DNA from: an uncultured Calothrix sp.
Lineage (GTDB): Bacteria > Cyanobacteriota > Cyanobacteriia > Cyanobacteriales > Nostocaceae
DNA: 54,507 nt
Reading direction: 5' to 3'
Assembly: GCA_937973965.1 (NCBI GenBank)
Contig: CALJJQ010000058.1
Coordinates: 1 to 54,507 of the forward strand
Of the stretch, positions 1 through 9,230 are shown piece after piece. The number at the start of each line of letters is the position of its first letter. Position 1 is the stretch's first letter. The notes under the pieces were generated by a model. It saw only the letters and a program-made list of their open reading frames with translations. It was not told where the DNA came from and did not search any database. The position numbers were made by a program, and so were the translations under genes.

Positions 1-506
1 TATATCGGAGCGTCTGATTTGTTCTGAGGTCATTTATCTACCGAGTCCCGATTCTCGAATCCGGTTTATCCATACAACACTATTAATAACAAAAACTCAA
101 GCGCTTGTATTGCTTGATTGTAATTTTATCCCCAGTACTTGTGAAAGTGGTTGTAAATAGGAGTGGGGAGCGGGGAGTAGGGATTAGCTACAAATGTGGA
201 ATAAATCCCAGAAACTAAACTTTTCTCCAATTTATCAGTATATTTGATGAAATTACCATAATTTATACTTAAGATTATTTCCGATTTGACTAGTTAAGTA
301 TTGGTTATTCCCGCTTAATTCATGTATTCTTTGGGGAACTTTCAGTATGAATACTGATACGAAATGGAAATCTAAATGTATTTAAGACTGAAAATCCCTG
401 AAGCACAACTGAGTGCGATCGCGGTTGTCAGGGTATTTACATAGAAAGTATTCTCAGGGAAAGCACGTATTTATTGCTGAATACTCTTCATACTTGTCTT
501 CCTGAA
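1..506. other. 5' spacer with a heptamer array, no gene seen
   Basis: No convincing coding region is visible. At 160-187 there are four 7-bp units of the form GGAGTGG, the same short tandem repeat class that recurs through the window. A HIP1-type GCGATCGC core lies near 416-422. The rest is AT-rich and presumably carries the promoter of the secreted-protein gene that follows; no clear -10/-35 pair was identified. Confidence 0.6.
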
Positions 507-911
507 ATGAAATCCATGTTTAAGCTTCCCTTTTTCGCTGTATTTTTCACCAGCATCGGCTGCAATTACTTAATTACACCAGCACTCGCAGAAAGTATTA
601 ATGTTCAGTTTACAGGCATTGTGGAAGAATATATTTCGATCAATATTTCCTCACCCCCATCAGAAGGACTGGCAATAGACCGGAGCTTGGATGCTGCACG
701 TATCGCAACTAGTTCCCCCAATAATTTACAAATTCCCCCTGTACCCTATCTCCCAACTGTTCAGGTTAACTCCAGTCAACCAGTAAATATTATTCTCACT
801 TCTACCGAAACACCTGAACAAGTAATCAAAAATCTATCCCCTGGGAAAACGAACCTACAATTACCACTCACCAATTCTCCCCAGTTCCACATCACGGTCG
901 TTCCCCAGTAA
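507..911 (+). CDS. Secreted hypothetical protein
   Basis: The product has about 134 residues and belongs to no family I can name. The N-terminus has a Sec-type signal peptide: basic start, hydrophobic core FFAVFFTSIG, and an ALA-ES junction suggesting cleavage after about residue 27. The mature part is short, rich in Ser, Thr, Pro and Asn, and opens with alternating hydrophobic residues (INVQFTGIVEEYISINIS), which suggests a small beta-strand exported domain. I chose the ATG at 507 because it places the signal peptide at the N-terminus; the open frame reaches back to a TTG at 474, and another ATG lies at 516. No strong ribosome binding site is seen. It stands alone, with long spacers on both sides. 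Export is a sequence-based inference; function is unknown. Confidence 0.6.
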   Translation: MKSMFKLPFFAVFFTSIGCNYLITPALAESINVQFTGIVEEYISINISSPPSEGLAIDRSLDAARIATSSPNNLQIPPVPYLPTVQVNSSQPVNIILTSTETPEQVIKNLSPGKTNLQLPLTNSPQFHITVVPQ

Positions 912-1877
912 TTCGTTATACTTTACACGCTGATGCATTTACTTTTTGGTTTGTTGACTCTTGACAGATGACGTTGAAGCATTAACTTTCTGTAATAAAT
1001 ACCTATCCTTTTCAATGACTGCAAATAAGTGACTTTGTGATTTTGGGGATGACAATCTGGCTTCTATGCTTTGTACAGCAAGAATTATAGAATAGCGATA
1101 CACATGATTGTGTTAAGCTTCGCTTATCGCGTACCGACTCCTCTGGAGTATTGCACTTAATAGCAATTTTAGATGAAGCTGCATATAATTTTTTGCGTGT
1201 CTTTGTGTAGCTTGCTTGTTGTTCTCTCAGTGCAGAAAGAAGTGGAGCTTGGCAATCTCAGCAACTCGTTAACATTTTAACATTGAAGACGATAAGAAGA
1301 TTATGAGATTGCTTCTTCATTCCTCCTCGCTTCAGACAACTTGTTATGTGCAACTTCATATGAAAACGGTATAAGATAAAAATAATTTAGCTGTTAAGCT
1401 TTGCTGAAGCCATAACTTTAATGTAATAATTTTAAGACTTTAGATTTTTCACAGGCGTACTTGTTTGAGCAAACAACCTTAAATCCCTTATATTAGGTTG
1501 CGTTACGTTTGAACCAACAAGCCTTTCTTGAATTTACATAGCTCCTGCGGTATTCTAGATTATATTATTTGTAATTTGTCAAGATGTCAATAATCAGTCT
1601 GAAAGCCCTATAGTTACGTAGAGGAATTGAGAATAGAGTCATTAATATTGAGAATATACCCACTTTTTTTGTCAACAAGCTGAATAAGGTAGGGAAAAGC
1701 AGAATTTTGCATTTTCACCGATTTAAATAACTAATCATATTATCCGTTTATCTGTTTGTAGCAGATTTAATTAACAGATCAAAAATGTATTAAGGATTCA
1801 TTAAGGAATGACACCAGTAACTGTTTCTGCCCAATAATCATAATATTTATTTAATCTTGTGCCTTGGAGAATAGGTC
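912..1877. other. 965-bp AT-rich spacer, no gene recognised
   Basis: I see no conserved reading frame, tRNA or known RNA motif in this long spacer. It has short direct-repeat-like pieces, such as the 'cgactcctctggag' segment near 1137-1149, which resembles one near 44770-44780. A small RNA cannot be excluded. Confidence 0.5.
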
Positions 1878-2357
1878 ATGAACAAAATTATCCCATTTCT
1901 AATCGGTGGATTTTTACTCATTGGAACTGTTGGTTGTCAGCAAGGAACGAATAACGCTGACTCCACAGGTACAACCAATGAATCTCCTGTCAATCAAGTT
2001 AAGAAAACCGCAGATCAAACTACTGATGCCGTCAAAAATACAGCAGATAAGACTGCCACAACAGTGAAAAACACTACTGATGGCGCAAAAACCACAGTTA
2101 AGAATGCTGTAGATGGAGCAAAAACTACTGTGCAAAACAATGGCGGAGTTGAAACCATTGTCGCCAATCGCTTGAAAGAAAAATTCCCCAATAGCCAACT
2201 TCAGGTCAGCAACAAAGATGGTATTTTAACTATCTCTGGCGTAGTTCCCAATGAAGAAACATTGAAGAAAATTGCCCCCACTGTTAAGGAATATAAATTC
2301 CAAGGCATTAAAGATGTCAAAGTGGAAGCCAAGGTAGCAGATAAAAAACCTCAGTAA
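1878..2357 (+). CDS. BON-domain lipoprotein
   Basis: The product is a 159-residue predicted lipoprotein. The N-terminus MNKIIPFLIGGFLLIGTVGC ends in a lipobox (GTVGC), so Cys20 would be lipidated after signal peptidase II cleavage. Residues about 40-88 form a low-complexity helix-prone region of repeated Lys/Thr/Ala/Asp units (variants of VKNTxDGAKTT), resembling LEA-like linkers. Residues about 92-152 match a BON domain, a small fold associated with membrane or periplasmic binding, with the pattern L-x-V-x-N-x-DGILTISGVVPNEE. The start is supported by GGAG about 10 bases upstream of the ATG. The stop lies only 11 bp from the stop of the convergent penicillin-binding protein gene, so the two 3' ends nearly meet. 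It probably sits in the periplasm or envelope; its ligand is unknown. Confidence 0.85.
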   Translation: MNKIIPFLIGGFLLIGTVGCQQGTNNADSTGTTNESPVNQVKKTADQTTDAVKNTADKTATTVKNTTDGAKTTVKNAVDGAKTTVQNNGGVETIVANRLKEKFPNSQLQVSNKDGILTISGVVPNEETLKKIAPTVKEYKFQGIKDVKVEAKVADKKPQ

Positions 2358-2368
2358 TCTGAGTACCA

Positions 2369-4933
2369 TTACTCCCCACCACCAGGACGCAAGCGTTCAC
2401 GCCAAGATGGAGAACTACCTTCCGAGGAACCAGTACCGGAGGATGAACCACTAGACGCTGGTGCGGAAGAACGAGGACGGGGTTGGGGAGAAGTTGATTC
2501 TGGGTTAGAATTGCGACGACGGCGACGACGAGAGCGAGAGGGTGACGAATTCTCGGTTGATTGGCTTGATTGACTTGACTGGTTACTATCATCCGTATTG
2601 CGGTCAATCCGTCGTCTCCGTCTCCTAGTTCTTTGATTTTGCTCTGTCGTCATCTCTGCCGTCACCGAGGAATTTTCGCTTGATTGCTGATTACGACGAC
2701 GGCGACGACGACTAGAACGATTTTCGTTAACTTCAATATTAACTTCGCTATTGATGCTATCGTGACGACGGCGACGACGACGTGGCGCTTCCGCATCATC
2801 GTTAGTGTCAACTTGATTGTCTGTGGAGATGGGTCGATTTACGACTCGTCTGGGTCTAACCGGTTCAGCTTTAATACTAGCCTTACGTCCCTGGAGTTTG
2901 GGTAATTCGGGAAACTTCTCAATCGGCAGGTCTGCCGTTGCTTTGGACATAAATTGCTGCCAAGTATAGGCGGCTGTAGCACTACTTCCGTGGGTGGGAC
3001 GATTGTTATCATTTCCTAACCAAACTCCCGTCACTACTTGAGGGATGTAACCAACAAACCAGAGGTCGCGGGCTTCATCGGTAGTACCTGTCTTTCCGGC
3101 AACAGCACGTCTACCTAGACTAGCTGGACTTCCGGTTCCGGAGGTGACGACACTGCGCAGCATCCAGGTCATAATCGCCGCACTATCGGAGTCGAGAACT
3201 CGTCTTGGTTGATACTGAGCTTGCCATAACACATTTCCCTGACGGTTGAGAATGCGACTGATACCGTGGGCTTCAGTGTGTAAACCTTCATTAGCAAAGC
3301 TACCATAGGCACTGGTGAGTTCCAGTAAATTTACCTCATTGGAACCTAAGGCAAGGGAATAGGTGGGTTTGAGGGGGGATTTAATCCCCATATCTTGAGC
3401 TAATTTGATTATCGGGTTGAATCCGGTTCTGACTAAAGCTTTCACAGCAATAATATTCACAGATTTAGTCAGGGCACTGCGGATATCCATACTACCGCGA
3501 AATCCTTCGTCAAAGTTTTTCGGTTCATAACCATCAACTACGTAGGGAGCATCAACATAGGTGTCGTAGGGACTTTGACCACTGGCGATCGCGGCTGCAT
3601 AGACAAAGGCTTTGAAGGTGGAACCGGGTTGACGTTGGGCTTGGGTGACGCGGTTAAATTGGTTTTTGTCAAAGTCTTTGCCACCGACCATTGCTTTAAT
3701 TTCACCGCTACGGGGGTTAAGGGAGACTAATGCCCCTTGTTGGAAGCGTTCCCAACGTCCCCGGTTACGGATGGTTTTATTGACTGCGGCTTCAGCGTAT
3801 TCTTGCCATTTTGGGTCGAGGGTGGTTTCGACGGTTAAGCCTCCAGCAGCTAAAATATCTTGGGGGACTAACTTGGGTAGTTCTTTTTCGATGTAGCTGG
3901 TAAAGTAGGGGGCTGTGATTTGGGTGCGTTTTGGTAAACTGGGTTTTAGCACCAATTCTTCACTGGCTGCGGCTTCCCTTTCGCTGGGGGTGATGTAACC
4001 GTCTTCTAGCATTCGCTGTAACACCAGATTCCGTCGAACTTTCGCAGCCGATGGGTTGCGGTCGGGAGCATAGATACTGGGTGCTGGAGCGAGTCCAGCG
4101 ATTGTTGCCATTTCCGCTAGGGTTAATTCATCAACGCTTTTGCTAAAATAGACCCAAGCGGCATCTGCAACTCCGTAGGCTCCCGCGCCTAAATAAACCA
4201 GATTGAGATAGCGTTCGAGAATTTCGTCTTTAGTGAGTTCTCGCTCCATTTTTTGAGCCAGACGGATTTCTCGAAGTTTACGGACAACGGTTTTTTCTTG
4301 TTTGAGAAACAAAATTCGCGAAAGTTGCTGGGTGATGGTACTACCACCCTCTACCACACCTTGGGAACGGACATTATTGACCACGGCACGGACAATACCT
4401 TGATAATCGACCCCATCATGCTGAGTAAAGCGACGGTCTTCGGAGGCAATAAAGGCTTGACGCAGTTTTTCCGGGATTTGGGAAATTGATAGGCGATCGC
4501 GTGTTGCAGGTCCGGTTTGTCTGAGAATAGAACCGTCTGCAGCTTTAATGGTCAGGGTTTGTTCGCGAGCAATACTGTTGAGTTCGGCGGTTGGTGGTAA
4601 TTGTTGATCAATCGACCAAATACCGTAGGAGATTGCGGCTGCACTTCCCCCCAAGCCTAAGCACGTCCAAAACCAATAGCGTTGATAAAGGGGTTTGGGA
4701 TGACCAGGTATTTTGCTGATGACGGCGGATAATACTGACCCCATCCGTTTCAAGACTGATTTTGATGGGGGAGGCTGATCATCAGTTGCGGTATCGGCAG
4801 TATCAGTGTCTGGAATTGACTCCATATTGGTAGAAAATTCCGGATTTTCCTTTTGGGTATCCCGATCAGTGATGGGAACTGATTTATCTTGAAACCAGGA
4901 GTTAAACTTAACCACAGTTCGCTCCAGCACCAC
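2369..4933 (-). CDS. Class A penicillin-binding protein (PBP1A-type, GT51 plus transpeptidase)
   Basis: This bifunctional enzyme polymerises glycan strands from lipid II and cross-links peptidoglycan peptides. It has a cytoplasmic N-tail, one membrane anchor at about 87-108, then a GT51 domain with the catalytic EDRRF motif (Glu165) and GGSTITQQ at 196-203. The transpeptidase domain carries STFK (active Ser438, Lys441), SVN at 491-493 and KTGT at 614-617, so both activities look intact. The last 150 residues are disordered, with five clusters of five or six consecutive arginines separated by Ser/Asn/Glu stretches. The start used is GTG at 4933 and is uncertain, since no good ribosome binding site precedes it; an internal ATG at 4825 is an alternative that would leave all domains intact. 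At 854 residues it is long for the family because of the two tails. Confidence 0.93.
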   Translation of the reverse strand: MVLERTVVKFNSWFQDKSVPITDRDTQKENPEFSTNMESIPDTDTADTATDDQPPPSKSVLKRMGSVLSAVISKIPGHPKPLYQRYWFWTCLGLGGSAAAISYGIWSIDQQLPPTAELNSIAREQTLTIKAADGSILRQTGPATRDRLSISQIPEKLRQAFIASEDRRFTQHDGVDYQGIVRAVVNNVRSQGVVEGGSTITQQLSRILFLKQEKTVVRKLREIRLAQKMERELTKDEILERYLNLVYLGAGAYGVADAAWVYFSKSVDELTLAEMATIAGLAPAPSIYAPDRNPSAAKVRRNLVLQRMLEDGYITPSEREAAASEELVLKPSLPKRTQITAPYFTSYIEKELPKLVPQDILAAGGLTVETTLDPKWQEYAEAAVNKTIRNRGRWERFQQGALVSLNPRSGEIKAMVGGKDFDKNQFNRVTQAQRQPGSTFKAFVYAAAIASGQSPYDTYVDAPYVVDGYEPKNFDEGFRGSMDIRSALTKSVNIIAVKALVRTGFNPIIKLAQDMGIKSPLKPTYSLALGSNEVNLLELTSAYGSFANEGLHTEAHGISRILNRQGNVLWQAQYQPRRVLDSDSAAIMTWMLRSVVTSGTGSPASLGRRAVAGKTGTTDEARDLWFVGYIPQVVTGVWLGNDNNRPTHGSSATAAYTWQQFMSKATADLPIEKFPELPKLQGRKASIKAEPVRPRRVVNRPISTDNQVDTNDDAEAPRRRRRRHDSINSEVNIEVNENRSSRRRRRRNQQSSENSSVTAEMTTEQNQRTRRRRRRIDRNTDDSNQSSQSSQSTENSSPSRSRRRRRRNSNPESTSPQPRPRSSAPASSGSSSGTGSSEGSSPSWRERLRPGGGE

Positions 4934-5584
4934 GAAGAAGTTGCAATCCGAACATCATTTGGCTTGATATCTGGGAATTTCTAAATTTGTAAATCATATA
5001 ATTTTGATTGACGTTGTGAGAAATCCCTGTTGTTGAATGTTATCGGGTCACTCTCAACCTTCCACAAGTCATCACCGGGACTTACTACGTAATCTTAACT
5101 AACCATCAAAATTACATGCAAGCAAACCGGATATCAGTATAACATTATGAACTTACTTCAATGTATCTACTAGATACTTATCGATAAATTTAAACTTTAA
5201 CCAATATTTCCCGATGAAGTCAATCCAAAACTTGTACTTGGGGTCTGTGGGAAAAGTTTTTTAGTATGGGTAGGGAACAGTTATGGAGTTTGTTCTTAAC
5301 TAGACTTAGAGGTTACTAATTGCCTTTACTGCCAAAATCATTGACTTATCAAGATGATAGCGTTTATAGTTTGCCGGATTTAGGTTGGCTTACTTGCTCA
5401 AAATCTAGGCAATACCCAATGGATAATCAGATACAGTAATCCAGTTTGATTGCGTAAATTAGACTATTGGCAGAAAAATTGAATATGATACTAAGTTGCG
5501 ACCAAAGATAATACTATCTGTCATTGCGACCTCAAGGAAGCAATCTCGTCATTCTCAAACTACCACGACAGAAGGCAACTTGGT
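4934..5584. other. Divergent intergenic region between the PBP gene and folK
   Basis: No gene, RNA or clear repeat unit was recognised in these 650 bp. The region must hold the divergent promoters of the penicillin-binding protein gene and folK. It is AT-rich with several TAGTAT/TATAAT-like hexamers, none assignable with confidence. Confidence 0.5.
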
Positions 5585-6094
5585 ATGAGTTTTCCAGCAA
5601 CAGCAGCGATCGCTCTCGGCAGCAATTTAGGTGATTCCCTGGATATACTGCACCAAGCCGTTACCACCCTTGCCGAAACTCCGGGAATCGAGTTGGAAAA
5701 AGTATCCAGTTGGTATCGAACCAAAGCCGTTGGTCCAGTTCAACCCGATTATGTAAACGGTTGTGCCATTCTTCAAGTACAGATGATACCACTGGTACTC
5801 CTAGAAACTTTGTTAAAAATTGAAAATAAATTTGGCCGAGTTCGTACTGAAAAATGGGGAGCTAGAACCCTAGATTTAGATTTACTACTATACGACAACC
5901 AAATCATTCATACACCGAACCTGGAAGTTCCCCATCCCCGTATGGGCGATCGCGCTTTTGTTTTGGTTCCCCTAGCCGAAATCGCTCCCGATTGGATTGA
6001 ACCTGTTTCCGGTTTATCAATTTTGCAGTTAAGTCAGTTTGTTGATCAATCGGATGTACATTTGTTGGCTGATTGGAAGGGGAGGAGGGAGTAG
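5585..6094 (+). CDS. folK: 2-amino-4-hydroxy-6-hydroxymethyldihydropteridine pyrophosphokinase (HPPK)
   Basis: FolK transfers pyrophosphate from ATP to 6-hydroxymethyl-7,8-dihydropterin, the step before dihydropteroate synthase in folate synthesis. It is cytosolic. The 169 residues match a stand-alone HPPK. The N-terminus has AIALGSNLGDS (pterin/ATP site). The middle has KWGARTLDLDLLLYDN, whose Asp pair binds Mg2+. It is followed by PHPRMGDRAFVLVPLAEIAPDW, the family signature. The ATG is preceded by GAAGGCAA. The gene is not fused to folB or folP and appears monocistronic. Its TAG stop is followed immediately by the left end of a 110-bp interspersed repeat, so the mRNA 3' end probably lies in repeat DNA. 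Confidence 0.95.
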   Translation: MSFPATAAIALGSNLGDSLDILHQAVTTLAETPGIELEKVSSWYRTKAVGPVQPDYVNGCAILQVQMIPLVLLETLLKIENKFGRVRTEKWGARTLDLDLLLYDNQIIHTPNLEVPHPRMGDRAFVLVPLAEIAPDWIEPVSGLSILQLSQFVDQSDVHLLADWKGRRE

Positions 6095-6203
6095 TGATAC
6101 CTATTTGAAAAAAGAAGGTAATAGATCAATTTTGTTGTAGAGACGTAGCAATGCTACGTCTTTTGTTCTGAATGTGTTGCAAACATTTTTGGAATCGGTA
6201 TGA
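6095..6203 (+). repeat. Interspersed repeat family A, copy 1 (MITE-like)
   Basis: This is a unit of about 110 bp starting TGATACCTATT and ending AATCGGTATGA; the ends form an imperfect terminal inverted repeat. The middle has a short palindrome (GACGTAGCAATGCTACGTC). Related copies are at about 8813-8906 (left end lost), 12738-12843 (opposite orientation) and 20989-21155 (diverged, with an internal tandem array). No coding capacity. The first base directly follows the folK stop codon. Confidence 0.8.
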
Positions 6204-6253
6204 GTAGGGAATAGCCATTATGTTTAAGGATTACACCACAACCTAATTCCTCC

Positions 6254-6405
6254 CTAGTGGTCTGTCCCATTAATTTTGATGAGTAAAGAAAGGCACGTAG
6301 TAGGGCTAGTCTACGACAACCCCGCGGGTATAGCACCTTTATAGTAGAGCTTTTTCGGAGCTAGAACCACAACTACGAACACCTCAGAAATTATGGGACA
6401 AAGGA
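6254..6405 (+). repeat. Interspersed repeat family B, copy 1 (MITE-like)
   Basis: This unit of about 150 bp begins TAGTGGTCTGTCCCATTAAT and ends with a matching inverted end (AATTATGGGACAAAGGACTA). Copies recur at 41830-41960 and, inverted, at 43699-43850, with one end only at 17594-17650. The core contains GGCACGTAGTAGGGCTAG and its partial complement CTACTACGAAC. The TA-ended inverted repeats suggest a miniature element mobilised in trans by a Tc1/IS630-type transposase; that assignment is inference. Confidence 0.75.
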
Positions 6406-6462
6406 CTACTCTCACCTGTCAACTGTCAACCAAAAGGGAAATACATCAGCCTACCAAAGTAC

Positions 6463-6594
6463 AGCAGTCCGGGTGGGATTTGTGAAATCTTACATGTGGG
6501 GTTGTTAACGGTTGACAGTTGACGGTTAACAGTCACCAGTCATCAGTCAACGGCACGCTATTTTTCACGACTTAAATCGGATTGCTGTATAACG
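6463..6594 (+). repeat. Interspersed repeat family C, copy 1, containing a 7-bp tandem array
   Basis: The unit starts TACAGCAGTCCG and ends CGGATTGCTGTA, an inverted repeat with one mismatch. Inside, at 6504-6552, there are seven consecutive 7-bp units of the form GTTRACR or GTCAYCA. A second copy is at 20752-20886 with the same seven-unit array, and a degenerate copy is at about 35965-36236 with four units. The nesting suggests the heptamer array travelled with the element or grew within it. Confidence 0.8.
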
Positions 6595-6638
6595 ATATTG
6601 GTGAATTGTTGCTCTCTATTCCCCTTGCTCCTCAAAAT

Positions 6639-7133
6639 CTACCAACCCCAGCTACCGGGAACACCTTTAAATGGGCCAACAATATCTTTAGTAATCCAAC
6701 CACCGTAAAAATTTCCTGGTTGGGGTGTAACTAACTCGCCATCAACATAACATGCATCCATGACATGGGCATAGAAAGCAACATGGTTTTGAATTGCCGC
6801 AAAAGGTGGTGTGGGATTCGGATAAAACCAACCAGCATTTTGTACCTCTTTGTCCCCAACCTGGATCGTGTAATATCCTGCTCGACCTTTCCATTCGCAA
6901 AAACTGGATTGGGGGGTTGCGATTAAATACTCCATCTTAATATCTGCTGGAGGAATATAATAGGAGGGGGGATGGCTAGTTTCCAGTACCCGTATGGCAT
7001 TGGTCGTATCGGCAATCACTTCCCCATTAAAAATAATTTGAATATGTTTACTAGTTGATTCTAGTTTCGGTGGACGGGGATAATCCCATACAGATTCTTG
7101 TCCTGGTTGTGGTTCGATACGCTGCGGTCGCAT
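6639..7133 (-). CDS. DUF427 domain protein
   Basis: The 164-residue product belongs to the DUF427 family, small beta-rich proteins widespread in bacteria and of unproven biochemical function. Supporting features are the IQIIFNGEVIADT strand near 32-45, the VLETSHPPSYYIPPADI motif near 49-65, the CEWKGRAGYYTI segment near 78-90, and AGWFYPNPTPPFAAIQNHVAFYAHVMDACYVDGE near 100-133, all typical in this order. No signal peptide or membrane segment is present, so it is probably cytosolic. ATG at 7133 is the only plausible start. It lies between repeat-filled spacers and has no same-strand neighbour close enough to suggest an operon. Confidence 0.85.
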   Translation of the reverse strand: MRPQRIEPQPGQESVWDYPRPPKLESTSKHIQIIFNGEVIADTTNAIRVLETSHPPSYYIPPADIKMEYLIATPQSSFCEWKGRAGYYTIQVGDKEVQNAGWFYPNPTPPFAAIQNHVAFYAHVMDACYVDGELVTPQPGNFYGGWITKDIVGPFKGVPGSWGW

Positions 7134-7726
7134 ACTGGCAGATTTACCTTTTATCAGTGTGTTGTTACCGTTAGTTGACTCGCAGAAATTTCCTCAAGAT
7201 GCATATCAAGACCAAAATTCCATTCAAATTTGGATGATTTTGGTAGTTTTTGATGGGATACGCTCTTGGTGTTCAGGTTTACTGGTCTTGAACCAATAAA
7301 ATTTCTGCGTAGTAAAAATGCTATCAATATAGGGAACCACCAGAGATAAGGATACCGTAAAACTATCAAAAAAACTTTTTTTACCCAAATCGAATATTAT
7401 CATTGCTATCTATTGGACGTAAATTTGGCTCTTTCGTACATGGTGCGCTCGGTTTTGAATCATAGTTTATAAATTTGCCTGATTTTCAATAATTTCAGGC
7501 ACTTGTAGTTTGAATTCATGGCGATGCTAGAGATGGTCACAAAGGCTCTAATACCACCCTAGCAAAGCTCTATAATTAATTTTTTCATCTTTTTAGCACC
7601 CTGAGTATGCAAGAGCTGCAAATCTACCTCCAGTATAAAACGGTATCATGAGGGAGCAAAAATAATTGGTTACTTTGTATTCCTGACTTCGGAAGCTCCC
7701 TCGGTTTTCTCTGACTGTGTGAAAAA
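7134..7726. other. 593-bp spacer, no gene accepted
   Basis: The region between the DUF427 and COP23 genes has an open frame of about 70 codons on the minus strand (7154-7369) that starts with TTG, has no ribosome binding site and shows no family resemblance; I did not accept it. No repeat family found elsewhere in the window is obvious here. Confidence 0.5.
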
Positions 7727-8488
7727 CTACCGGAAATTACCTGGTTTCAATTTGGTTGCAGATTGGGGTCGAGTCTGATTAGGTTGTAATCTAACAGCAT
7801 TACGTAGACCTGTAGCCGTACCACCATCTTCCCGCGCTAGATAGGGTTTGAGGTTAATCGCAGTTCTGGAATTAGATGCTTGCGGTCTTCTCCCTCCAAG
7901 AATAGACCGACCCATGTTGTAGATATTCTCTACCTGATTACCGCGATTGGTATAGGTATTGACACCAAAGGTTTGTTGACCATTGTCGGCAGTAACTAGA
8001 TTCTCAAATACGCTGTTACGAACAATAAACGGGTCTCTGTCGGGTGGAACCGTGAGGACAATCCGACAACTGGGATTTGCTTCCGTTGTCACACACAGGA
8101 TATTGTGACGATTTTCGACGGCGGTTTGTAGTTCTAATAATCCATCGGGACGATATAATTCTAAACGTTGGGCAATGGTCAAACAGCGTCTTTGGGCATC
8201 CCAACCACCACCTAATGCGCGGGGAGTAGCCCAAGGAAAAAATTGACCCGGTTGGCTACGGGGTTGGTACATAACTGTATATTGACCGTTATGGAACTGA
8301 CAGGTGAATCGCTCCGCAGTTTGTACCGCAGAACCTGTGGATGGATTGGTTGTACCAGTGGGAAGTGTGGAAGAATTTCCCCCTGTCGGGACGACAAAAT
8401 CATCATTGGATTGGGCTAAGGCAGCATTACCAACTAATAGTGATAAACTTAAACCGCCTAATACCAATAATTTTATGGGTTGTGGCAT
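7727..8488 (-). CDS. COP23-domain exported protein
   Basis: The product has 253 residues with a signal peptide (residues 1-25, cleavage after ALA-QS) and a Ser/Thr/Gly-rich linker to about residue 55. The conserved domain at about 58-195 runs from RFTCQFHNGQYTVMYQPRS through AQRRCLTIAQRLELYR to CVTTEANPSCRIVLTVPPDRDP. It has four regularly placed cysteines, consistent with disulfides in an exported protein. This matches the cyanobacterial COP23 family, named after a circadian-oscillating membrane-associated protein of Cyanothece; the molecular role is unknown. The C-terminal 60 residues (after NMGRSIL) are variable and basic. ATG at 8488 is followed directly by the signal peptide. It stands alone. 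Circadian regulation is not shown by the sequence. Confidence 0.85.
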   Translation of the reverse strand: MPQPIKLLVLGGLSLSLLVGNAALAQSNDDFVVPTGGNSSTLPTGTTNPSTGSAVQTAERFTCQFHNGQYTVMYQPRSQPGQFFPWATPRALGGGWDAQRRCLTIAQRLELYRPDGLLELQTAVENRHNILCVTTEANPSCRIVLTVPPDRDPFIVRNSVFENLVTADNGQQTFGVNTYTNRGNQVENIYNMGRSILGGRRPQASNSRTAINLKPYLAREDGGTATGLRNAVRLQPNQTRPQSATKLKPGNFR

Positions 8489-8812
8489 AGATATACGCTC
8501 TCTGTAAGAACACTAGGGTCTATTTAGGCTGGTTGACGAAATTTGTCAGATTTTGATTCATTTTCTCCCTTGAAAGTGAGTCGGGAGTGGGGAAAAGTGC
8601 CTTTTTTTACCCACCAAAATTAATCCCAATTTGAAAAAAGCGTGAGTTCGATGAACCTCACCCCAACCCCTATCCAGGATGGAGAGGGGCAGAAAAATCC
8701 GTAGTTTTAACCAAAAATCTATGTTTTCAAAGCCTCTCTCTAGGAGGGAGAAAGGTTTGGAGAGGGGTTATTTGAATCCGTCATAGCGAGCTTCTCTGCA
8801 GGAGTACTCACG

Positions 8813-8906
8813 TGAAAAAAGAATGCGACAGATTAATTTTGTAGAGACCTAGCATTGCTACGTCTCATGTTCTGGATGTGTTGCAAATATTTTTTGAATC
8901 GGTCTA
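8813..8906 (+). repeat. Interspersed repeat family A, copy 2 (left end missing)
   Basis: It matches the 6095-6203 element from GAAAAAAGAATG through the AGCATTGCTACGTCTC palindrome to TTGAATCGGTCT. The left inverted end is replaced by other repeat-like sequence, so this copy looks truncated. Confidence 0.7.
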
Positions 8907-9044
8907 ATGCGATAGACCACTAGTTTGCCAGAAGCATTGACATCAATTCGATACAATACTGGTTTGAGGGCATAAAGCTAACCACTTGATCAAGGAATAG
9001 TGCAAAAATTAATTTAATACTGGGTTTCGTTGTTGTTTAACATT

Positions 9045-9230
9045 GTATGCTGGGCGTTGCTGAATAGAAATATGAATTGAGTATGCTGGGCGTTGCTGAA
9101 TAGAAATATGAATTGAAAATTTACGTTGTGTAGAGACGTAGCATCGCTAAGTCTCTACGACGATTGTGGTTTCAATGCAAAATGTAAATAATCATAATTC
9201 ATACCCAAATTCAGCAACACCGTATGCTGG
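9045..9230. repeat. Hairpin element with a perfect 36-bp tandem duplication at its left end
   Basis: A 36-bp unit beginning GTATGCTGGGCGTTGCTGAA occurs twice without a mismatch (9045-9080 and 9081-9116). About 110 bp later its inverse appears (AATTCATACCCAAATTCAGC ... GTATGCTGG, about 9195-9230), so the whole forms a long inverted-repeat unit. The centre has another palindrome around 9130-9160 (GTAGAGACG ... GTCTCTAC). The exact duplication suggests a recent slippage or insertion event. Confidence 0.8.

Noticed and set aside
160-187. Heptamer arrays as CRISPR-like repeats
   Set aside because: Units are contiguous 7-mers without spacers or cas genes; they are short tandem repeats.
7154-7369. 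71-codon minus-strand frame between the DUF427 and COP23 genes
   Set aside because: It begins with TTG, has no ribosome binding site, matches no family I know and is rich in out-of-place residues; treated as chance.
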